Positions 1 through 9,419 are shown, numbered from the stretch's first letter. The stretch: 64,000 nucleotides of DNA from Pseudomonadota bacterium (GCA_021820845.1 JAKADC010000007.1:1-64000), one strand, 5' to 3'. Notes: a model not told the origin generated them from the letters alone. Translations and numbers: made by a program.

Positions 1-567
1 CGCGCCGAAGTCTCCGACGTCGCCAACGCGGTGCTCGACGGCACCGATGCGGTGATGCTGTCGGCCGAAACGGCGGCGGGCCAGTTTCCGGTCGAAGCCG
101 TGCAGGCGATGCACCGCGTCTGCCTCGAGGCCGAAAAGGAGGCCGAGCCGGTGTTCACGCGGGAGCGCCTCGACCACAGCTTCCTGCGCGCCGACGAGGC
201 GATCGCGATGTCGGCCGTGTTCACGTCGGTGCATCTCAACATCAAGGCGATCGCGGCGCTGACCGAGTCCGGCAACACCTGCCTGTGGATGAGCCGGTTG
301 TCGACCCGGGTGCCGGTCTACGCCTTGACACCTCAGGTCGAAACCCGTAGAAAAGTCACTCTTTTCCGCGGCGTCTACCCGATCAACCTCAAAACCGCCA
401 GCAAGGAACGGGACGCGCTGCTGATGGAAGCCGAGGAGGAACTGCGGCGTCGTGGCGCGGTGCGCGACGGCGACCTGATCCTGTTGACCATCGGCGAGCC
501 CATCGGCCAGTCGGGCGGCACCAACACCATGAAGATCGTCCGCGTGGGCGGCTCGAAAAAATCCTGA
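1..567 (+). CDS. pyk: Pyruvate kinase, C-terminal part (5' end outside window)
   Basis: The reading frame is open from base 1, so the gene begins upstream and only the last 188 residues are here. The segment reading [22 protein letters not shown] is the pyruvate kinase signature around the substrate and cation site (DAVMLSxETAxGxxP). It is followed by the C-terminal alpha/beta domain that ends in a typical [10 protein letters not shown]-like tail. The enzyme makes pyruvate and ATP from phosphoenolpyruvate in the cytoplasm. The aldolase gene follows 33 bases downstream on the same strand, so the two probably share a transcript ending at the hairpin after fba. Confidence is high on the family. 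Nothing can be said about the missing N-terminal half. Confidence 0.96.
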   Translation, partial: RAEVSDVANAVLDGTDAVMLSAETAAGQFPVEAVQAMHRVCLEAEKEAEPVFTRERLDHSFLRADEAIAMSAVFTSVHLNIKAIAALTESGNTCLWMSRLSTRVPVYALTPQVETRRKVTLFRGVYPINLKTASKERDALLMEAEEELRRRGAVRDGDLILLTIGEPIGQSGGTNTMKIVRVGGSKKS

Positions 568-600
568 TTCAAAGCAAGTTTTCAACCTAGGAGAGTGTAA

Positions 601-1668
601 ATGGCCCTGATTTCCCTTCGTCAACTGCTCGACCATGCCGCCGAAAACGGCTATGGCCTGCCCGCGTTCAACGTCAACAACATGGAGCAGGTTCACGCCA
701 TCATGCAGGCTGCCGCCGCCGTCGATTCGCCGGTGATCCTGCAGGGTTCCGCCGGTGCTCGTTCCTACGCCGGCGAACCCTTCCTGCGCCACCTGATCCT
801 CGCCGCCATCGAAATGTATCCGCAGATTCCGGTCTGCATGCACCAGGACCACGGCGCCTCGCCCAGCATCTGCTTCCGCTCGATCCAGTCCGGCTTCAGC
901 TCCGTGATGATGGACGGGTCGCTGAAGGAAGACGGCAAGACCCCCGCCAGCTATGAATACAACGTCGAGACCACGCGCAAGGTGTCCGAACTCGCGCACG
1001 CCTGCGGCGTCTCGGTCGAGGGTGAGCTGGGCTGCCTGGGCTCGCTCGAAACCGGCAAGGCCGGCGAGGAAGACGGCCACGGCGCCGAAGGCACGCTGGA
1101 CCACTCCATGCTGCTGACCGACCCCAACGAGGCCGCCGACTTCGTGTCCAAGACCAAGGTCGACGCCCTGGCCATCGCCATCGGCACCTCGCACGGCGCC
1201 TACAAATTCACGCAGAAGCCCACCGGCAAGGTGCTGCGCATCGACCGCGTCAAGGAAATCCACGCCCGCATCCCGAACGTCCACCTGGTGATGCACGGCT
1301 CTTCCTCGGTGCCGGAAGACTGGCTCGCGATCATCAACAGCTACGGCGGCGACATGGGCCAAACCTACGGCGTGCCGGTCGAGGAAATCGTCGAAGGCAT
1401 CAAGAACGGCGTGCGCAAGGTCAACATCGACACCGACCTGCGCATGGCGTCCACCGGCGCGATCCGCAAGCATCTGGCCGAGAACAAGTCCAACTTCGAC
1501 CCGCGCAAGTTCCTCAAGGAAGCGACCAAGGGCATGAGCGAGATCTGCAAGGCGCGCTACGAAGCCTTCGGCGCCGCCGGCCAGGCCAGCAAGATCAAGA
1601 AGGTCTTCAACCTGGAAGAAATGCAGAAGCGTTACGACAAGGGCGAGCTGGATCCGAAGGTCAACTGA
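601..1668 (+). CDS. fba: Class II fructose-1,6-bisphosphate aldolase
   Basis: 355 residues, a normal length for the class IIB (CbbA/Fba) enzymes. The HQDHG motif at residues 81-85 holds the catalytic aspartate (D83) and a zinc-ligand histidine (H84). Downstream stretches such as [10 protein letters not shown] and [10 protein letters not shown] match the second metal and phosphate-binding loops. The enzyme interconverts fructose-1,6-bisphosphate with DHAP and glyceraldehyde-3-phosphate in glycolysis and gluconeogenesis; in Calvin-cycle bacteria it also makes sedoheptulose-1,7-bisphosphate. The start is supported by a GGAG ribosome site 8 bases upstream. It lies directly behind pyk. In many autotrophic betaproteobacteria this pair ends a carbon-metabolism cluster, but the rest of such a cluster would be outside this window. 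Confidence 0.97.
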   Translation: MALISLRQLLDHAAENGYGLPAFNVNNMEQVHAIMQAAAAVDSPVILQGSAGARSYAGEPFLRHLILAAIEMYPQIPVCMHQDHGASPSICFRSIQSGFSSVMMDGSLKEDGKTPASYEYNVETTRKVSELAHACGVSVEGELGCLGSLETGKAGEEDGHGAEGTLDHSMLLTDPNEAADFVSKTKVDALAIAIGTSHGAYKFTQKPTGKVLRIDRVKEIHARIPNVHLVMHGSSSVPEDWLAIINSYGGDMGQTYGVPVEEIVEGIKNGVRKVNIDTDLRMASTGAIRKHLAENKSNFDPRKFLKEATKGMSEICKARYEAFGAAGQASKIKKVFNLEEMQKRYDKGELDPKVN

Positions 1669-1687
1669 TCGTCGGCCACGTGCTGAA

Positions 1688-1715
1688 AGGGGGGACGCTG
1701 CGGCGTCCCCTTTTT
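1688..1715 (+). terminator. Rho-independent terminator after fba
   Basis: A perfect 8-bp stem (GGGGACGC at 1691-1698 pairing with GCGTCCCC at 1703-1710) around a TGCG loop is followed by five T residues. It lies 22 bases past the fba stop and ends the pyk-fba transcript. It also separates it from the convergent mechanosensitive channel gene. Confidence 0.9.
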
Positions 1716-1726
1716 CATTCCGGACC

Positions 1727-2854
1727 TCAGGCCTGCTCCGTGCCGAGGCTCGGCCCCGGTCCGATTCCAACCGGATTTTGCCCCTCCGGCGCCGCCACGC
1801 CGAATTCGCCGCGGAGCCGCGGCAGCCCGTCCGGGTGATGCCGCTGCAGGAAATCGATCAGCTTTTCGCGAATGTCGCAGCGTAAATCCCAGGCCTGGCC
1901 GGAATCGTGCGCATCGACCAGCGCGCGGATCTGCATCGCCCGCTCGTTCGCGTCGGTCACCTGCAGCACGCAGACGTCGCCCTTCCACAATTTGTTTCCC
2001 CTGACGATGCGCTGGAGTTCGTCGCGAAGCTCGGCGACGGGCACGGTGTAATCGACCCAGAGCGTCACGGCGCCGAGCAGATCCGAGCTGGTGCGCGTCC
2101 AGTTCTGGAACGGATGCTCGATGAAGTAGGAAAGCGGCACGATGAGGCGCCGCAGGTCCCAGATGCGCACGACGACGTAGGTGGTCTGGATTTCCTCGAT
2201 GCGGCCCCATTCGCCTTCCACGATCACCACGTCGTCGAGGCGCATCGGCTGGGTCAGGGCGATCTGGATCCCGGCGACCAGGCTCGATATGGTCGGCTTC
2301 ATCGCCACCCCGATCACCAGCCCGGCGAGTCCGGCCGACGCGAGCAGGCTCGTTCCGATCGAGCGGATGGCCGGAAACGTCATCAGGATGATCGAGAGCG
2401 CGATGAGGACGACGACGACGGAGACGACGCGGTGCAGCACGACGAGCTGCGTCCCGATCTTGCGCGCCAGCAGGTTGTCGGCGACGTTAACCTGATAACG
2501 CGCCGTCAGAACGTCTGCGACCACCTTGCTGGAGAGGATGACCAGCCACGCGGCGATCACGATCAGGCTGATCCCGATCGCGTGGACGAGCGGATTCATG
2601 ATGCGCGGGGAAAGCGGCGTGCCCGGCAACGCGAGCGACAGCGCGAGCAGGGGAAAGAACCAGCGCGACAATCGCTTGCCGCGGGCGACGAGGGAGCTCG
2701 CGACCACGCTTCCATGACGCGCTGCGACGCGCTCGAGGACGAAAAGCAGGATCCACCGGACGATCAGCGAGCCGATGATCGCGGCCGCAAGAATGCCTGC
2801 GGTCAATGCCAGCGCGTCCCAGGGCGACATGGTGGAGTCGAAGAAACGCGACAT
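1727..2854 (-). CDS. Small-conductance mechanosensitive channel family (MscS) protein
   Basis: 375 residues. The N-terminal ~170 residues hold about four hydrophobic helices. Next comes a pore-lining helix rich in Gly and Ala (LLASAGLAGLVIGVAMKPTI, around 170-190), then the MscS beta domain (LDDVVIVEGEWGRIEEIQTTYVVV) and a cytoplasmic C-terminal domain. The family acts as inner-membrane tension-gated channels that release solutes on osmotic downshock. A strong GGGGAGG ribosome site 4-5 bases upstream fixes the start. A perfect 8-bp inverted repeat sits just ahead of it in the leader. The C-terminal ~30 residues are Pro/Gly-rich and look variable. Confidence 0.88.
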   Translation of the reverse strand: MSRFFDSTMSPWDALALTAGILAAAIIGSLIVRWILLFVLERVAARHGSVVASSLVARGKRLSRWFFPLLALSLALPGTPLSPRIMNPLVHAIGISLIVIAAWLVILSSKVVADVLTARYQVNVADNLLARKIGTQLVVLHRVVSVVVVLIALSIILMTFPAIRSIGTSLLASAGLAGLVIGVAMKPTISSLVAGIQIALTQPMRLDDVVIVEGEWGRIEEIQTTYVVVRIWDLRRLIVPLSYFIEHPFQNWTRTSSDLLGAVTLWVDYTVPVAELRDELQRIVRGNKLWKGDVCVLQVTDANERAMQIRALVDAHDSGQAWDLRCDIREKLIDFLQRHHPDGLPRLRGEFGVAAPEGQNPVGIGPGPSLGTEQA

Positions 2855-2875
2855 GGAACCTCCCCTTTCCCGGAT

Positions 2876-2895
2876 GAAATCTCGAATGAGATTTC
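2876..2895. repeat. Perfect 8-bp inverted repeat in the mscS leader
   Basis: GAAATCTC at 2876-2883 and GAGATTTC at 2888-2895 are exact reverse complements around a 4-base centre. The repeat lies about 20 bases upstream of the channel gene start, in the gap between rep and that gene. There is no T-run, so it is not an obvious terminator. It may be an operator or a leader hairpin. Confidence 0.5.
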
Positions 2896-2974
2896 AGGGT
2901 AGGCCACTGTCCCGAAAGGCAGTTCAAAAAACGCGCACGAAACGGACTTGCGGCCGGTGCCTCGCCCTGGCGCG

Positions 2975-4957
2975 TCAGCCCAGCATCGCCTTCAACGCCG
3001 CCAGCCGGTCGCTGCCGCTGGACTTGGCCTCGGCGCTGGAGGCTTTTTCCGGCTGGCGCACGTCGTCTCCGAGCTCTTCGATGAAGCGGGACGGATCGCA
3101 GCCGACGGTTTCGCGGCCCCGCTTGCGGCGCGAACAGTAGGACAGCGTGAGCGATTTCTTGGCACGGGTGACGCCGACGTACATCAGGCGGCGCTCTTCT
3201 TCGAGCCTGCCCTCGTCGACGGCGTCGCGGTGCGGCAGGATGTTTTCCTCGACGCCGACCAGGAACACGTGACCGAACTCCAGTCCCTTGGCGGCGTGCA
3301 GGGTCGAGAGGCGCACCGCGTCGGGCTCCTCCTCGTCGCGTCCTTCGAGCAGCGTGATCAGCGCGATCGTCTGCGTCAGCTGCAGCAGGTCCTTTTCGTC
3401 CTCCTCGCCCTTCTTCGCGATCCAGGCGGAGAATTCGAGCACGTTGTTCCACTTGTTCTGCGCCGCGCGCTGGTCGTCCTGGTCGAAGAGATACACCTCG
3501 TACTCGATGGTCTTCAGGAGGTCGTCGAGCAGCTCGCCCGCCGGTTCACGCGGCGCGCGTTCCTCGAGGCGGTTGATGAAGTTGCAGAACTCGATCAGCG
3601 GCGCGAGCTGGCGTTCGCCGATCTGCGATGCGGCGGCGGCCGAGAACACCGCCTCGAACAGGCTCACGTGCAGGGTGGCCGCGACCTGCCCGAGCTTTTC
3701 GAGCGTGGCCGCGCCGATGCCGCGCTTCGGCGTGGTGACCGCGCGGATGAAGGCGGGGTCGTCGTCGCTGTTGGCGATCAGGCGGAGGTAGGCAATGACG
3801 TCCTTGATTTCCGCCTTGTCGAAGAACGACTGCCCGCCGGAGAGCTGGTAGGGCACTTTCTCGTTCCTGAGCGCCTGCTCGAAGATGCGCGCCTGGTAGT
3901 TTCCGCGGTAGAGAATCGCGTAGTCGCGCCATTCGGTGCGGTGCTGGAACTTGTGCGACAGGAGCCGCATGACCACCGATTCGGCTTCGTGCTCGTCGTC
4001 CTTCGTCGGCATCACCTGGATCGCGTCGCCGAGGCCCAGGTCGCTCCACAGGCGCTTCTCGAAGAGCTTGGGGTTGTTGGCGATGAGGCTGTTGGCAGCC
4101 TTGAGGATGCGCACGCTCGAGCGGTAGTTCTGCTCGAGCTTGACCACGTGCAGATGCGGGTAGTCCTCGTTCAACTGGCGCAGGTTGTCGGCCGACGCGC
4201 CGCGCCAGCCGTAGATCGCCTGGTCGTCGTCGCCGACCGCGGTGAATGCGGCGCGGACGCCGGTGAGCTTTTGCAGCAGGCGGTACTGCGCGACGTTGGT
4301 GTCCTGGTATTCGTCGACCAGGATGTGGCGCAGGCGGTTCTGCCACTTTTCGCGCAGTTCGGCGTGATTGTCGAGCAATTCGGCCGGCAGGCGGATCAGG
4401 TCGTCGAAATCGACCGCCTGGTAGGCGCGCAGCGTCGCGTCGTAGCGGTCGTAGATCTTCGCGTAGGCGCGCGCGTTGTCGTCCTCGGCCGTGGCGAGCG
4501 CGGCGGCGGGCGACTTCAGCTCGTTCTTCCACAGCGAGATGCGGGACGCCGCGCGGCGGATTTCCTGCTTGTCCGTGGTCTTGAGGATTTCCGAGACGAT
4601 CCCCGCCGCATCCGCCGAATCGAGGATGGAAAACGCCGGCTTCAGCTCGGCGAATTTCGCGTCCTCGCGCAGCATCCTGAGCCCCATCGAGTGGAAGGTG
4701 GTGACGATCAGGCCCTTCGCGTTCACCCCCTGCGTCAGCCTGGCGGCGCGCTCGGCCATCTCGCGCGCCGCCTTGTTGGTGAAGGTGATGGCGGCGATCG
4801 AGCCCGGCTTGTAGCCGCACTCGCCGATCAAGTAGGCGATCTTGTGGGTGATGACGCGCGTCTTGCCCGAGCCGGCGCCGGCCAGCACGAGCAAGGGGCC
4901 GTCGAGATACTTCGCCGCCTCGCGCTGCGGCGGGTTCAGCGCGGCGAGCAGACTCAT
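2975..4957 (-). CDS. rep: ATP-dependent DNA helicase Rep (UvrD/SF1A family)
   Basis: 660 residues from the ATG at 4957, the normal Rep length. Motif I is AGAGSGKT (residues 26-33). The Walker B box is DEYQDTN, and motif III is QAIYGWRGA. Later SF1 motifs include LSTLHAAKGLEF and VGVTRAKKSL. Rep is a 3'-5' helicase that travels with the replisome and clears protein roadblocks. The frame stays open upstream, but the extra 34 residues are low-complexity and overlap the neighbour. The chosen start overlaps the stop of the glutaredoxin-like gene by ATGA and opens with the conserved LNPPQREA. Translational coupling to that upstream gene is likely. Confidence 0.96.
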   Translation of the reverse strand: MSLLAALNPPQREAAKYLDGPLLVLAGAGSGKTRVITHKIAYLIGECGYKPGSIAAITFTNKAAREMAERAARLTQGVNAKGLIVTTFHSMGLRMLREDAKFAELKPAFSILDSADAAGIVSEILKTTDKQEIRRAASRISLWKNELKSPAAALATAEDDNARAYAKIYDRYDATLRAYQAVDFDDLIRLPAELLDNHAELREKWQNRLRHILVDEYQDTNVAQYRLLQKLTGVRAAFTAVGDDDQAIYGWRGASADNLRQLNEDYPHLHVVKLEQNYRSSVRILKAANSLIANNPKLFEKRLWSDLGLGDAIQVMPTKDDEHEAESVVMRLLSHKFQHRTEWRDYAILYRGNYQARIFEQALRNEKVPYQLSGGQSFFDKAEIKDVIAYLRLIANSDDDPAFIRAVTTPKRGIGAATLEKLGQVAATLHVSLFEAVFSAAAASQIGERQLAPLIEFCNFINRLEERAPREPAGELLDDLLKTIEYEVYLFDQDDQRAAQNKWNNVLEFSAWIAKKGEEDEKDLLQLTQTIALITLLEGRDEEEPDAVRLSTLHAAKGLEFGHVFLVGVEENILPHRDAVDEGRLEEERRLMYVGVTRAKKSLTLSYCSRRKRGRETVGCDPSRFIEELGDDVRQPEKASSAEAKSSGSDRLAALKAMLG

Positions 4958-5355
4958 GCCGCGGCGGTGTCGCCGAATTCGGAGTTCAGGTAGGCGTTGA
5001 TGGCGTCCGACTCGTACAGCCAGGTCTGCTGGCCGTTGGCGTCGGTGATCAGCAGGCACGGCACCTGCGGCTTGCCGCCGCCGGCGATGAGCGCCGCGCG
5101 GTGCGCCGCATCGTGCTGGGCATCGCGCAACTCGATGTCGAGCGACAGGCGCTGCATCGTCCGCCGGGTCTTCAGGCAGAACGGGCAGGTCGGGTAATGG
5201 TACAGCGCGAGCTTGCGCGTGCGGGCGTCGACGGCCTGCTGGTCGGCGGGCGAGCGGACGACGCCCTTCGGCCGCGTGAGGCGGTAGCTCAGCAGCATGA
5301 AGGGCGCCAGGACGAGGCGCAGGGTACGGAAAAACAGGCGGATCAGGGGTTTCAT
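4954..5355 (-). CDS. Glutaredoxin / GST N-terminal domain protein
   Basis: 133 residues. An N-terminal amphipathic or hydrophobic stretch (RLFFRTLRLVLAPFMLL) is followed from about residue 47 by a thioredoxin fold with a CPFC redox motif at 57-60. It has a cis-proline region (PQVPCLLI) and the YESDAINAYL end typical of glutaredoxins and GST N-domains. The N-terminal segment suggests loose membrane attachment, which is inference. It is translated just ahead of rep with an ATGA overlap. The substrate is unknown; a general thiol-disulfide role is the safest reading. Confidence 0.85.
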   Translation of the reverse strand: MKPLIRLFFRTLRLVLAPFMLLSYRLTRPKGVVRSPADQQAVDARTRKLALYHYPTCPFCLKTRRTMQRLSLDIELRDAQHDAAHRAALIAGGGKPQVPCLLITDANGQQTWLYESDAINAYLNSEFGDTAAA

Positions 5356-5428
5356 GGCGCGGGCGTCACAAGAGGGTCGGGCGGGAGCGCTATGATGTGG
5401 GTCAACACAGCACGAGCCGATATTTTAT

Positions 5429-6250
5429 ATGCCTACCTATGCCATTGGCGATCTTCAGGGATGTCACACGTCCCTGCTGCGTTTGCTGGACGTGATCCGG
5501 TTCGACCCGGCTGCCGACCGGCTGTGGCTCGTGGGCGACCTCGTCAACCGCGGGCCCGAGTCGCTGGACGTGCTGCGCACCGTCAGGAAGCTGGGGGACG
5601 CCGCGGTCAGCGTGCTCGGCAATCACGACCTGCACCTGCTGGCGCTGGCCGAGGGCTTCGGGCGCACGCACAAGGGCGACACGCTCGACGAGGTCCTTGC
5701 CGCGCCCGACCGCGACGAGCTGCTGCACTGGCTGCGGCAGCAGAAGCTCGCCGTCCGCGAAGGCAATTTCCTGATGGTGCATGCCGGCGTGCTGCCCGCC
5801 TGGACGGCCGACGATACGATGCAGCGCGCGGCGGAGGCCGAGGCGACGCTGCGCGGCGAGCACTACCGCGATTTCTTCGCGCAGATGTACGGCAACGCGC
5901 CGGTCGCGTGGCACGACGGCCTGCACGGCATCGAGCGCCTGCGGGTGATCGTCAACGCCTTCACGCGGCTGCGGTATTGCACGGCGGCTGGCGAAATGGA
6001 GTTCCACCACAAGGGAGCGCCGGGCACGCAGCCGGCGGGCTGGCTGCCGTGGTTCGAGGTGCCGGGCCGCCGCAGCGCGGAGGTGACCTGCGTCATCGGG
6101 CATTGGTCGACGCTTGGCCTGATCAGCCGCGACGATCTGATCGCGCTCGACACCGGCTGCCTGTGGGGCGGCCGGCTGACCGCGATCAGGCTGGAGGATC
6201 GGCAGGCATTCGCGGTGCACTGTCCGCCGTTGCGGCACCCGAAGGCGTGA
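5429..6250 (+). CDS. apaH: Symmetrical bis(5'-nucleosyl)-tetraphosphatase
   Basis: 273 residues, the usual ApaH length. The metallophosphatase motifs are present in order: GDLQGCH near residue 7, [12 protein letters not shown] near 37, GNHDLH near 65, and later HAG and GHWS. ApaH splits Ap4A into two ADP and has been linked to removal of Np4 caps from RNA in gammaproteobacteria. The gene diverges from the glutaredoxin-rep pair across a 73-base gap. A TATGAT -10-like box sits at 5391-5396, and no clear ribosome site precedes the ATG. Its last 65 bases overlap the convergent acyltransferase gene. Confidence 0.96.
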   Translation: MPTYAIGDLQGCHTSLLRLLDVIRFDPAADRLWLVGDLVNRGPESLDVLRTVRKLGDAAVSVLGNHDLHLLALAEGFGRTHKGDTLDEVLAAPDRDELLHWLRQQKLAVREGNFLMVHAGVLPAWTADDTMQRAAEAEATLRGEHYRDFFAQMYGNAPVAWHDGLHGIERLRVIVNAFTRLRYCTAAGEMEFHHKGAPGTQPAGWLPWFEVPGRRSAEVTCVIGHWSTLGLISRDDLIALDTGCLWGGRLTAIRLEDRQAFAVHCPPLRHPKA

Positions 6251-6995
6251 CGCCGAGAAGTCTCGCGGTGGCGGCTTCGGCCTGCCCGGCGAGATCGCGG
6301 CGGGGACCGCTCGGCAGGATGGCGTCGCCGAAACGCAGTTCCGCGACGAGACCGGGCTCGCGGGTGATCTGCTTCAGGCTTTGCCACAGGCTGAGGTCGT
6401 CGGTATAGGCGGGCGACGCGCTGTAGTCGCCCGACAGCGTGCGGTAGCGCAGGGCGGCCGGCACGACCGGGCAATTCAGCTCGACCGCCGGCTGGAGCAG
6501 CGACGGCAGAAACCGGCGCAGTCCGCGCCCGTCGCTGGTGGTGCCTTCCGGAAAGACCGCCACCCACGCGCCGGATCGCATCAGCGCACGCATTTCGGCA
6601 TTGATGCGAGCAGTGTCGGCGCGGCGGCTGCGTTCGATGAACAGGGTGCCGGCCTTGTGCGCGAGCCAGCCCGCCACCGGCCACGCGCGCACCTCGGCCT
6701 TGGAAACGAAGTACACGCGCCGGGTCGCGTGGATCAGATACACGTCCAGCCACGAAACGTGATTGCATACCAGCAGCGCCCCGCCCGGCACGTGCGGCGG
6801 CGCGCCTGCATCGAGGCGTACGCCGAGCACGCGCAGCAGGCGTCGCGACCACGTCATGATGACGCGATCGCGGCGCGCGGCGCCGAGAAAAGGGAAGAGC
6901 AATCCCGCCAGCGCGACGCCCCATGCGAGGTGCAGCGCGACGAGGCTCATGCGGATCGCGCGGCGCAAGGAAGCGGGGACACGGGCAAGAATCAT
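6186..6995 (-). CDS. olsA: 1-acyl-glycerol-3-phosphate acyltransferase family; probable lyso-ornithine lipid O-acyltransferase
   Basis: 269 residues from the ATG at 6995. An N-terminal membrane segment ([20 protein letters not shown]) precedes the PlsC motifs: NHVSWLD (HX4D, H79/D84), FIERSRR, and FPEGTTS. The family moves an acyl group from acyl-ACP to a lyso-lipid at the inner membrane. The OlsB-like N-acyltransferase lies 74 bases upstream on the same strand. This is the classic olsBA pair for ornithine lipids, so I favour OlsA over PlsC. PlsC activity cannot be ruled out, because OlsA enzymes can have both. The 3' end overlaps apaH by 65 bases. Confidence 0.82.
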   Translation of the reverse strand: MILARVPASLRRAIRMSLVALHLAWGVALAGLLFPFLGAARRDRVIMTWSRRLLRVLGVRLDAGAPPHVPGGALLVCNHVSWLDVYLIHATRRVYFVSKAEVRAWPVAGWLAHKAGTLFIERSRRADTARINAEMRALMRSGAWVAVFPEGTTSDGRGLRRFLPSLLQPAVELNCPVVPAALRYRTLSGDYSASPAYTDDLSLWQSLKQITREPGLVAELRFGDAILPSGPRRDLAGQAEAATARLLGVTPSGAATADSAPRMPADPPA

Positions 6996-7069
6996 CCGTG
7001 CATTGTACGGCGCCGCAGGCGCCGGTTCGGGCGCGCAGGGCACGCCGCATCCCCGGCCGGCGGCAGGGC

Positions 7070-7819
7070 TCATCCGATCAGGCGGCGGGCATAGCTGCGG
7101 TTGAGCTGCGCCATCGGCAGCAGCATCAGCAGGTCGGCCGTGTTGAAATCCGGATCCCACGCAGGTTCGCCGCATACCATCGCGCCGAGCCGGGTGTAGC
7201 CCTTGACGAGCGGCGGCAGTGACGTGACGCGGCCGTCGTCGAGCGATTCGACCGGCAGCCGGTGACGCGGGGCGGCGCGCCATTCGATCGGCGCGAGATG
7301 GCGCGTCACGATCTGGCGATAGACGCTGGCCGCGATGTGGCCGCCGTCCGTCATGGCGATGCTGGCGCAGCCGACGACGTATTCGTGCCCGTAGCGGGTC
7401 ATGTAATCGGCGAGGCCCATCCACAGGCGCGCGAGGACGGCGCCGGTGCGATGCGCCGGGTGCACGCACGAACGCCCCAGCTCGGCCATGCGCGGACGCA
7501 GGAAATGCAGGCGGGTGAGGTCGAACTCCTGTTCGGAGTAATAGCTGCCGACGCGCTTGGCGGCATCGGGCGGCAGGATGCGATAGGTGCCGACGACTTC
7601 GCCGCCGTCGAGGTCGCGAATGAGCAGGTGATCGCAGAAAGGGTCGTACAGGTCGATGTCGTGGCCGGGAAGGACGGACGACAGGCGCGCGCCCATCTCC
7701 TCGGCGAACACCTTGTAGCGCAGACGCTGCGCTTCGCGAATCTCGCTGTCGTCCACCGCCAGCGACATGTGGTAGCGGGTGCCGGAGAGGCGTCGTGGCG
7801 TGCTGCAAACGTCAAGCAT
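7070..7819 (-). CDS. olsB: L-ornithine N-alpha-acyltransferase (OlsB-like, GNAT fold)
   Basis: 249 residues, matching the OlsB/hemolysin-like acetyltransferase family. The diagnostic blocks are EAQRLRYKVFAEEMGA, DPFCDHLLIRD, VVGTYRILPP, ELGRSCVHPAHR and YVVGCASIAM. OlsB transfers a 3-hydroxy-fatty acyl group from ACP to the amino group of ornithine, giving lyso-ornithine lipid; the acyltransferase immediately downstream would complete the lipid. A GGGAG ribosome site lies 6 bases before the ATG. The family and the pairing are well supported. The exact acceptor (ornithine rather than another amine) is inferred from the family. Confidence 0.85.
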   Translation of the reverse strand: MLDVCSTPRRLSGTRYHMSLAVDDSEIREAQRLRYKVFAEEMGARLSSVLPGHDIDLYDPFCDHLLIRDLDGGEVVGTYRILPPDAAKRVGSYYSEQEFDLTRLHFLRPRMAELGRSCVHPAHRTGAVLARLWMGLADYMTRYGHEYVVGCASIAMTDGGHIAASVYRQIVTRHLAPIEWRAAPRHRLPVESLDDGRVTSLPPLVKGYTRLGAMVCGEPAWDPDFNTADLLMLLPMAQLNRSYARRLIG

Positions 7820-7940
7820 GGGGCGCTCCCATTGATGAAATGCGCCCAGCTTAGAGAGCCTCCGTTAACGCGCCGTGACGTTCGCGTTTCGAAACGATGA
7901 CTTCACCGGCCGGTGCGCCGCGCACGCCGGCCCGGTTGCG

Positions 7941-8405
7941 TCAGTGCGAGACGCGCGTCGTTCCGCCGCCCGACAGCACCCGGACGCGGTCGCCCGGCCG
8001 GAATGCCTCGTCGGCCGCCTGGGTCACCGCGATCATCCGTCCCGAATCGAGCTTGACGGTGATCTCCACGCCTTTCTGGCGCGTGACCGCTTCTTCCGCC
8101 GCCGCCCCGCCGAGACCGCCGAGCAGCGCGCCCACCGTCGCGCCGACGATGCTGCCGCGACCGCCGCCGACCGTGCTGCCGGCGACGCCGCCGACGACGA
8201 CGCCGGTGCCCGCGCCGATCGGCGTCTTGGTGCCTTCGATGTTCACGTCGCGCACCGACTCGACCACGCCCATCTCGACTTCCTGCACCGTGCGGGTCTG
8301 CGCGCGGCTGTAGTCCTGGCCGCCCGTCCCGCTGGCGCAGCCGCCCAGCGTCGCGATCGCGGCGGCGAGCAGCGCGATTTTCACCATTCCGAACGTGTCC
8401 TGCAT
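7941..8405 (-). CDS. Outer-membrane lipoprotein, SlyB-like glycine-zipper family
   Basis: 154 residues with a lipoprotein signal ending LATLGGC-type lipobox (Cys23 becomes the acylated N-terminus). The centre holds a glycine-zipper pair (AGTGVVVGGVAG and VGATVGALLGGLGG), followed by a small C-terminal beta domain (EITVKLDSGRMIAVTQ). SlyB/Pcp-type proteins sit in the outer membrane and help keep it intact under stress. The GGAAAGG ribosome site 6 bases upstream supports the first ATG over the internal ATG at 8387. The gene stands alone, with no close operon partner. Confidence 0.88.
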   Translation of the reverse strand: MQDTFGMVKIALLAAAIATLGGCASGTGGQDYSRAQTRTVQEVEMGVVESVRDVNIEGTKTPIGAGTGVVVGGVAGSTVGGGRGSIVGATVGALLGGLGGAAAEEAVTRQKGVEITVKLDSGRMIAVTQAADEAFRPGDRVRVLSGGGTTRVSH

Positions 8406-8486
8406 GGCGGCCTTTCCTCGTGGGGATGCTTTTTTTGAACTATAGGCGATGCGGCCGGGGCAAGATTCGGCCCCGAGCCGCCCGCA

Positions 8487-9419
8487 TCAAAGCGTCTTGC
8501 CGAACGCGACCTTGAGCCGCCCGGCGATCTCCTGCCGGCTCGGGGCGTGGTTCTGGCCGCCGCGGTGCTCGATCTTGATCGATCCCATCACGCTCGCCAG
8601 CTGGCCGGCGGTTTCCCAGTCGAGTCCTTCCGCAATGCCGTAGAGAATGCCGCCGCGGTAGGCGTCGCCGCAGCCGGTCGGGTCGAGAACGGCGGCGGGA
8701 CGCACCGCCGGGATGCTGATCTGCTCGCCTGCGGTATGGATTACCGAGCCTTCGGCGCCGCGCGTCACGATCAAGGCCTCGACGTGGCGGCCGAGGGCGG
8801 CGAGGTCTTCTCCGGTGCGGCTCTGCAGCAGCTCGGCTTCATAGTCGTTGAGAATGACGTAGCGCGACTTGTGGACGCACTCCAGCAGCTCGTCGCCGGA
8901 AAACAGCGGCATGCCCTGGCCCGGATCGAAGACGCACGGGATGCCCGCCTCGTAGAACCCGCGTACGTGGCGCAGCATGCCGTCGCGGCCATCCGGGGCG
9001 ACGATGCCGAGCTTGATGTCTTGCGCCTCGCGCACGTCGTTCTCGTGTGAATAGTTCATCGCGCCCGGGTGGAAGGCCGTGATCTGGTTGTCGTCGAGGT
9101 CGGTCGTGATGAAGGCCTGCGCCGTGTAGGTGCCGGCGACATGCCGCACGTACTCGCGGGAAATGGCCTGCGCGTCGAGGCGCTCGGCGTAGCTGACGAA
9201 ATCGTCGCCCACGGTCGCCATGATCATCGGCTCGCCGCCCAGCAGTTTCAGGTTGTACGCGATGTTGCCCGCGCAGCCGCCGTATTCGCGGCGCATTTCC
9301 GGCACCAGGAACGACACGTTCAGCATGTGGATCTTGTCGGGCAGGATGTGGTTCTTGAAGTGGTCCTGGAACACCATGATGGAATCGAAGGCAAGGGAAC
9401 CGCAGATGAGCGTGCGCAT
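8487..9419 (-). CDS. PfkB-family carbohydrate/nucleoside kinase
   Basis: 310 residues, ribokinase fold. The N-terminal motif GGCAGNIAYNLKLLGG and the C-terminal signature DPTGCGDAYRGG (246-257, catalytic base D252) define the PfkB family. This branch is often labelled adenosine kinase in proteobacteria, but the substrate cannot be set from motifs alone. In many betaproteobacteria this kinase gene follows the prmA and zinc-ribbon genes; here those genes are about 9 kb away, so the linkage is broken. No convincing ribosome site precedes the ATG. Confidence 0.9.
   Translation of the reverse strand: MRTLICGSLAFDSIMVFQDHFKNHILPDKIHMLNVSFLVPEMRREYGGCAGNIAYNLKLLGGEPMIMATVGDDFVSYAERLDAQAISREYVRHVAGTYTAQAFITTDLDDNQITAFHPGAMNYSHENDVREAQDIKLGIVAPDGRDGMLRHVRGFYEAGIPCVFDPGQGMPLFSGDELLECVHKSRYVILNDYEAELLQSRTGEDLAALGRHVEALIVTRGAEGSVIHTAGEQISIPAVRPAAVLDPTGCGDAYRGGILYGIAEGLDWETAGQLASVMGSIKIEHRGGQNHAPSRQEIAGRLKVAFGKTL

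Noticed and set aside
2948-4993. 681-codon open frame on the plus strand
   Set aside because: It is antisense to rep, has biased low-complexity composition (many Val, Arg, Gly, Leu) and no recognisable domain. High GC keeps antisense frames open.
7820-7940. Possible Pho box upstream of olsB
   Set aside because: GTGAC and ATGAC cores are present but not at the 11-base register of real Pho boxes.
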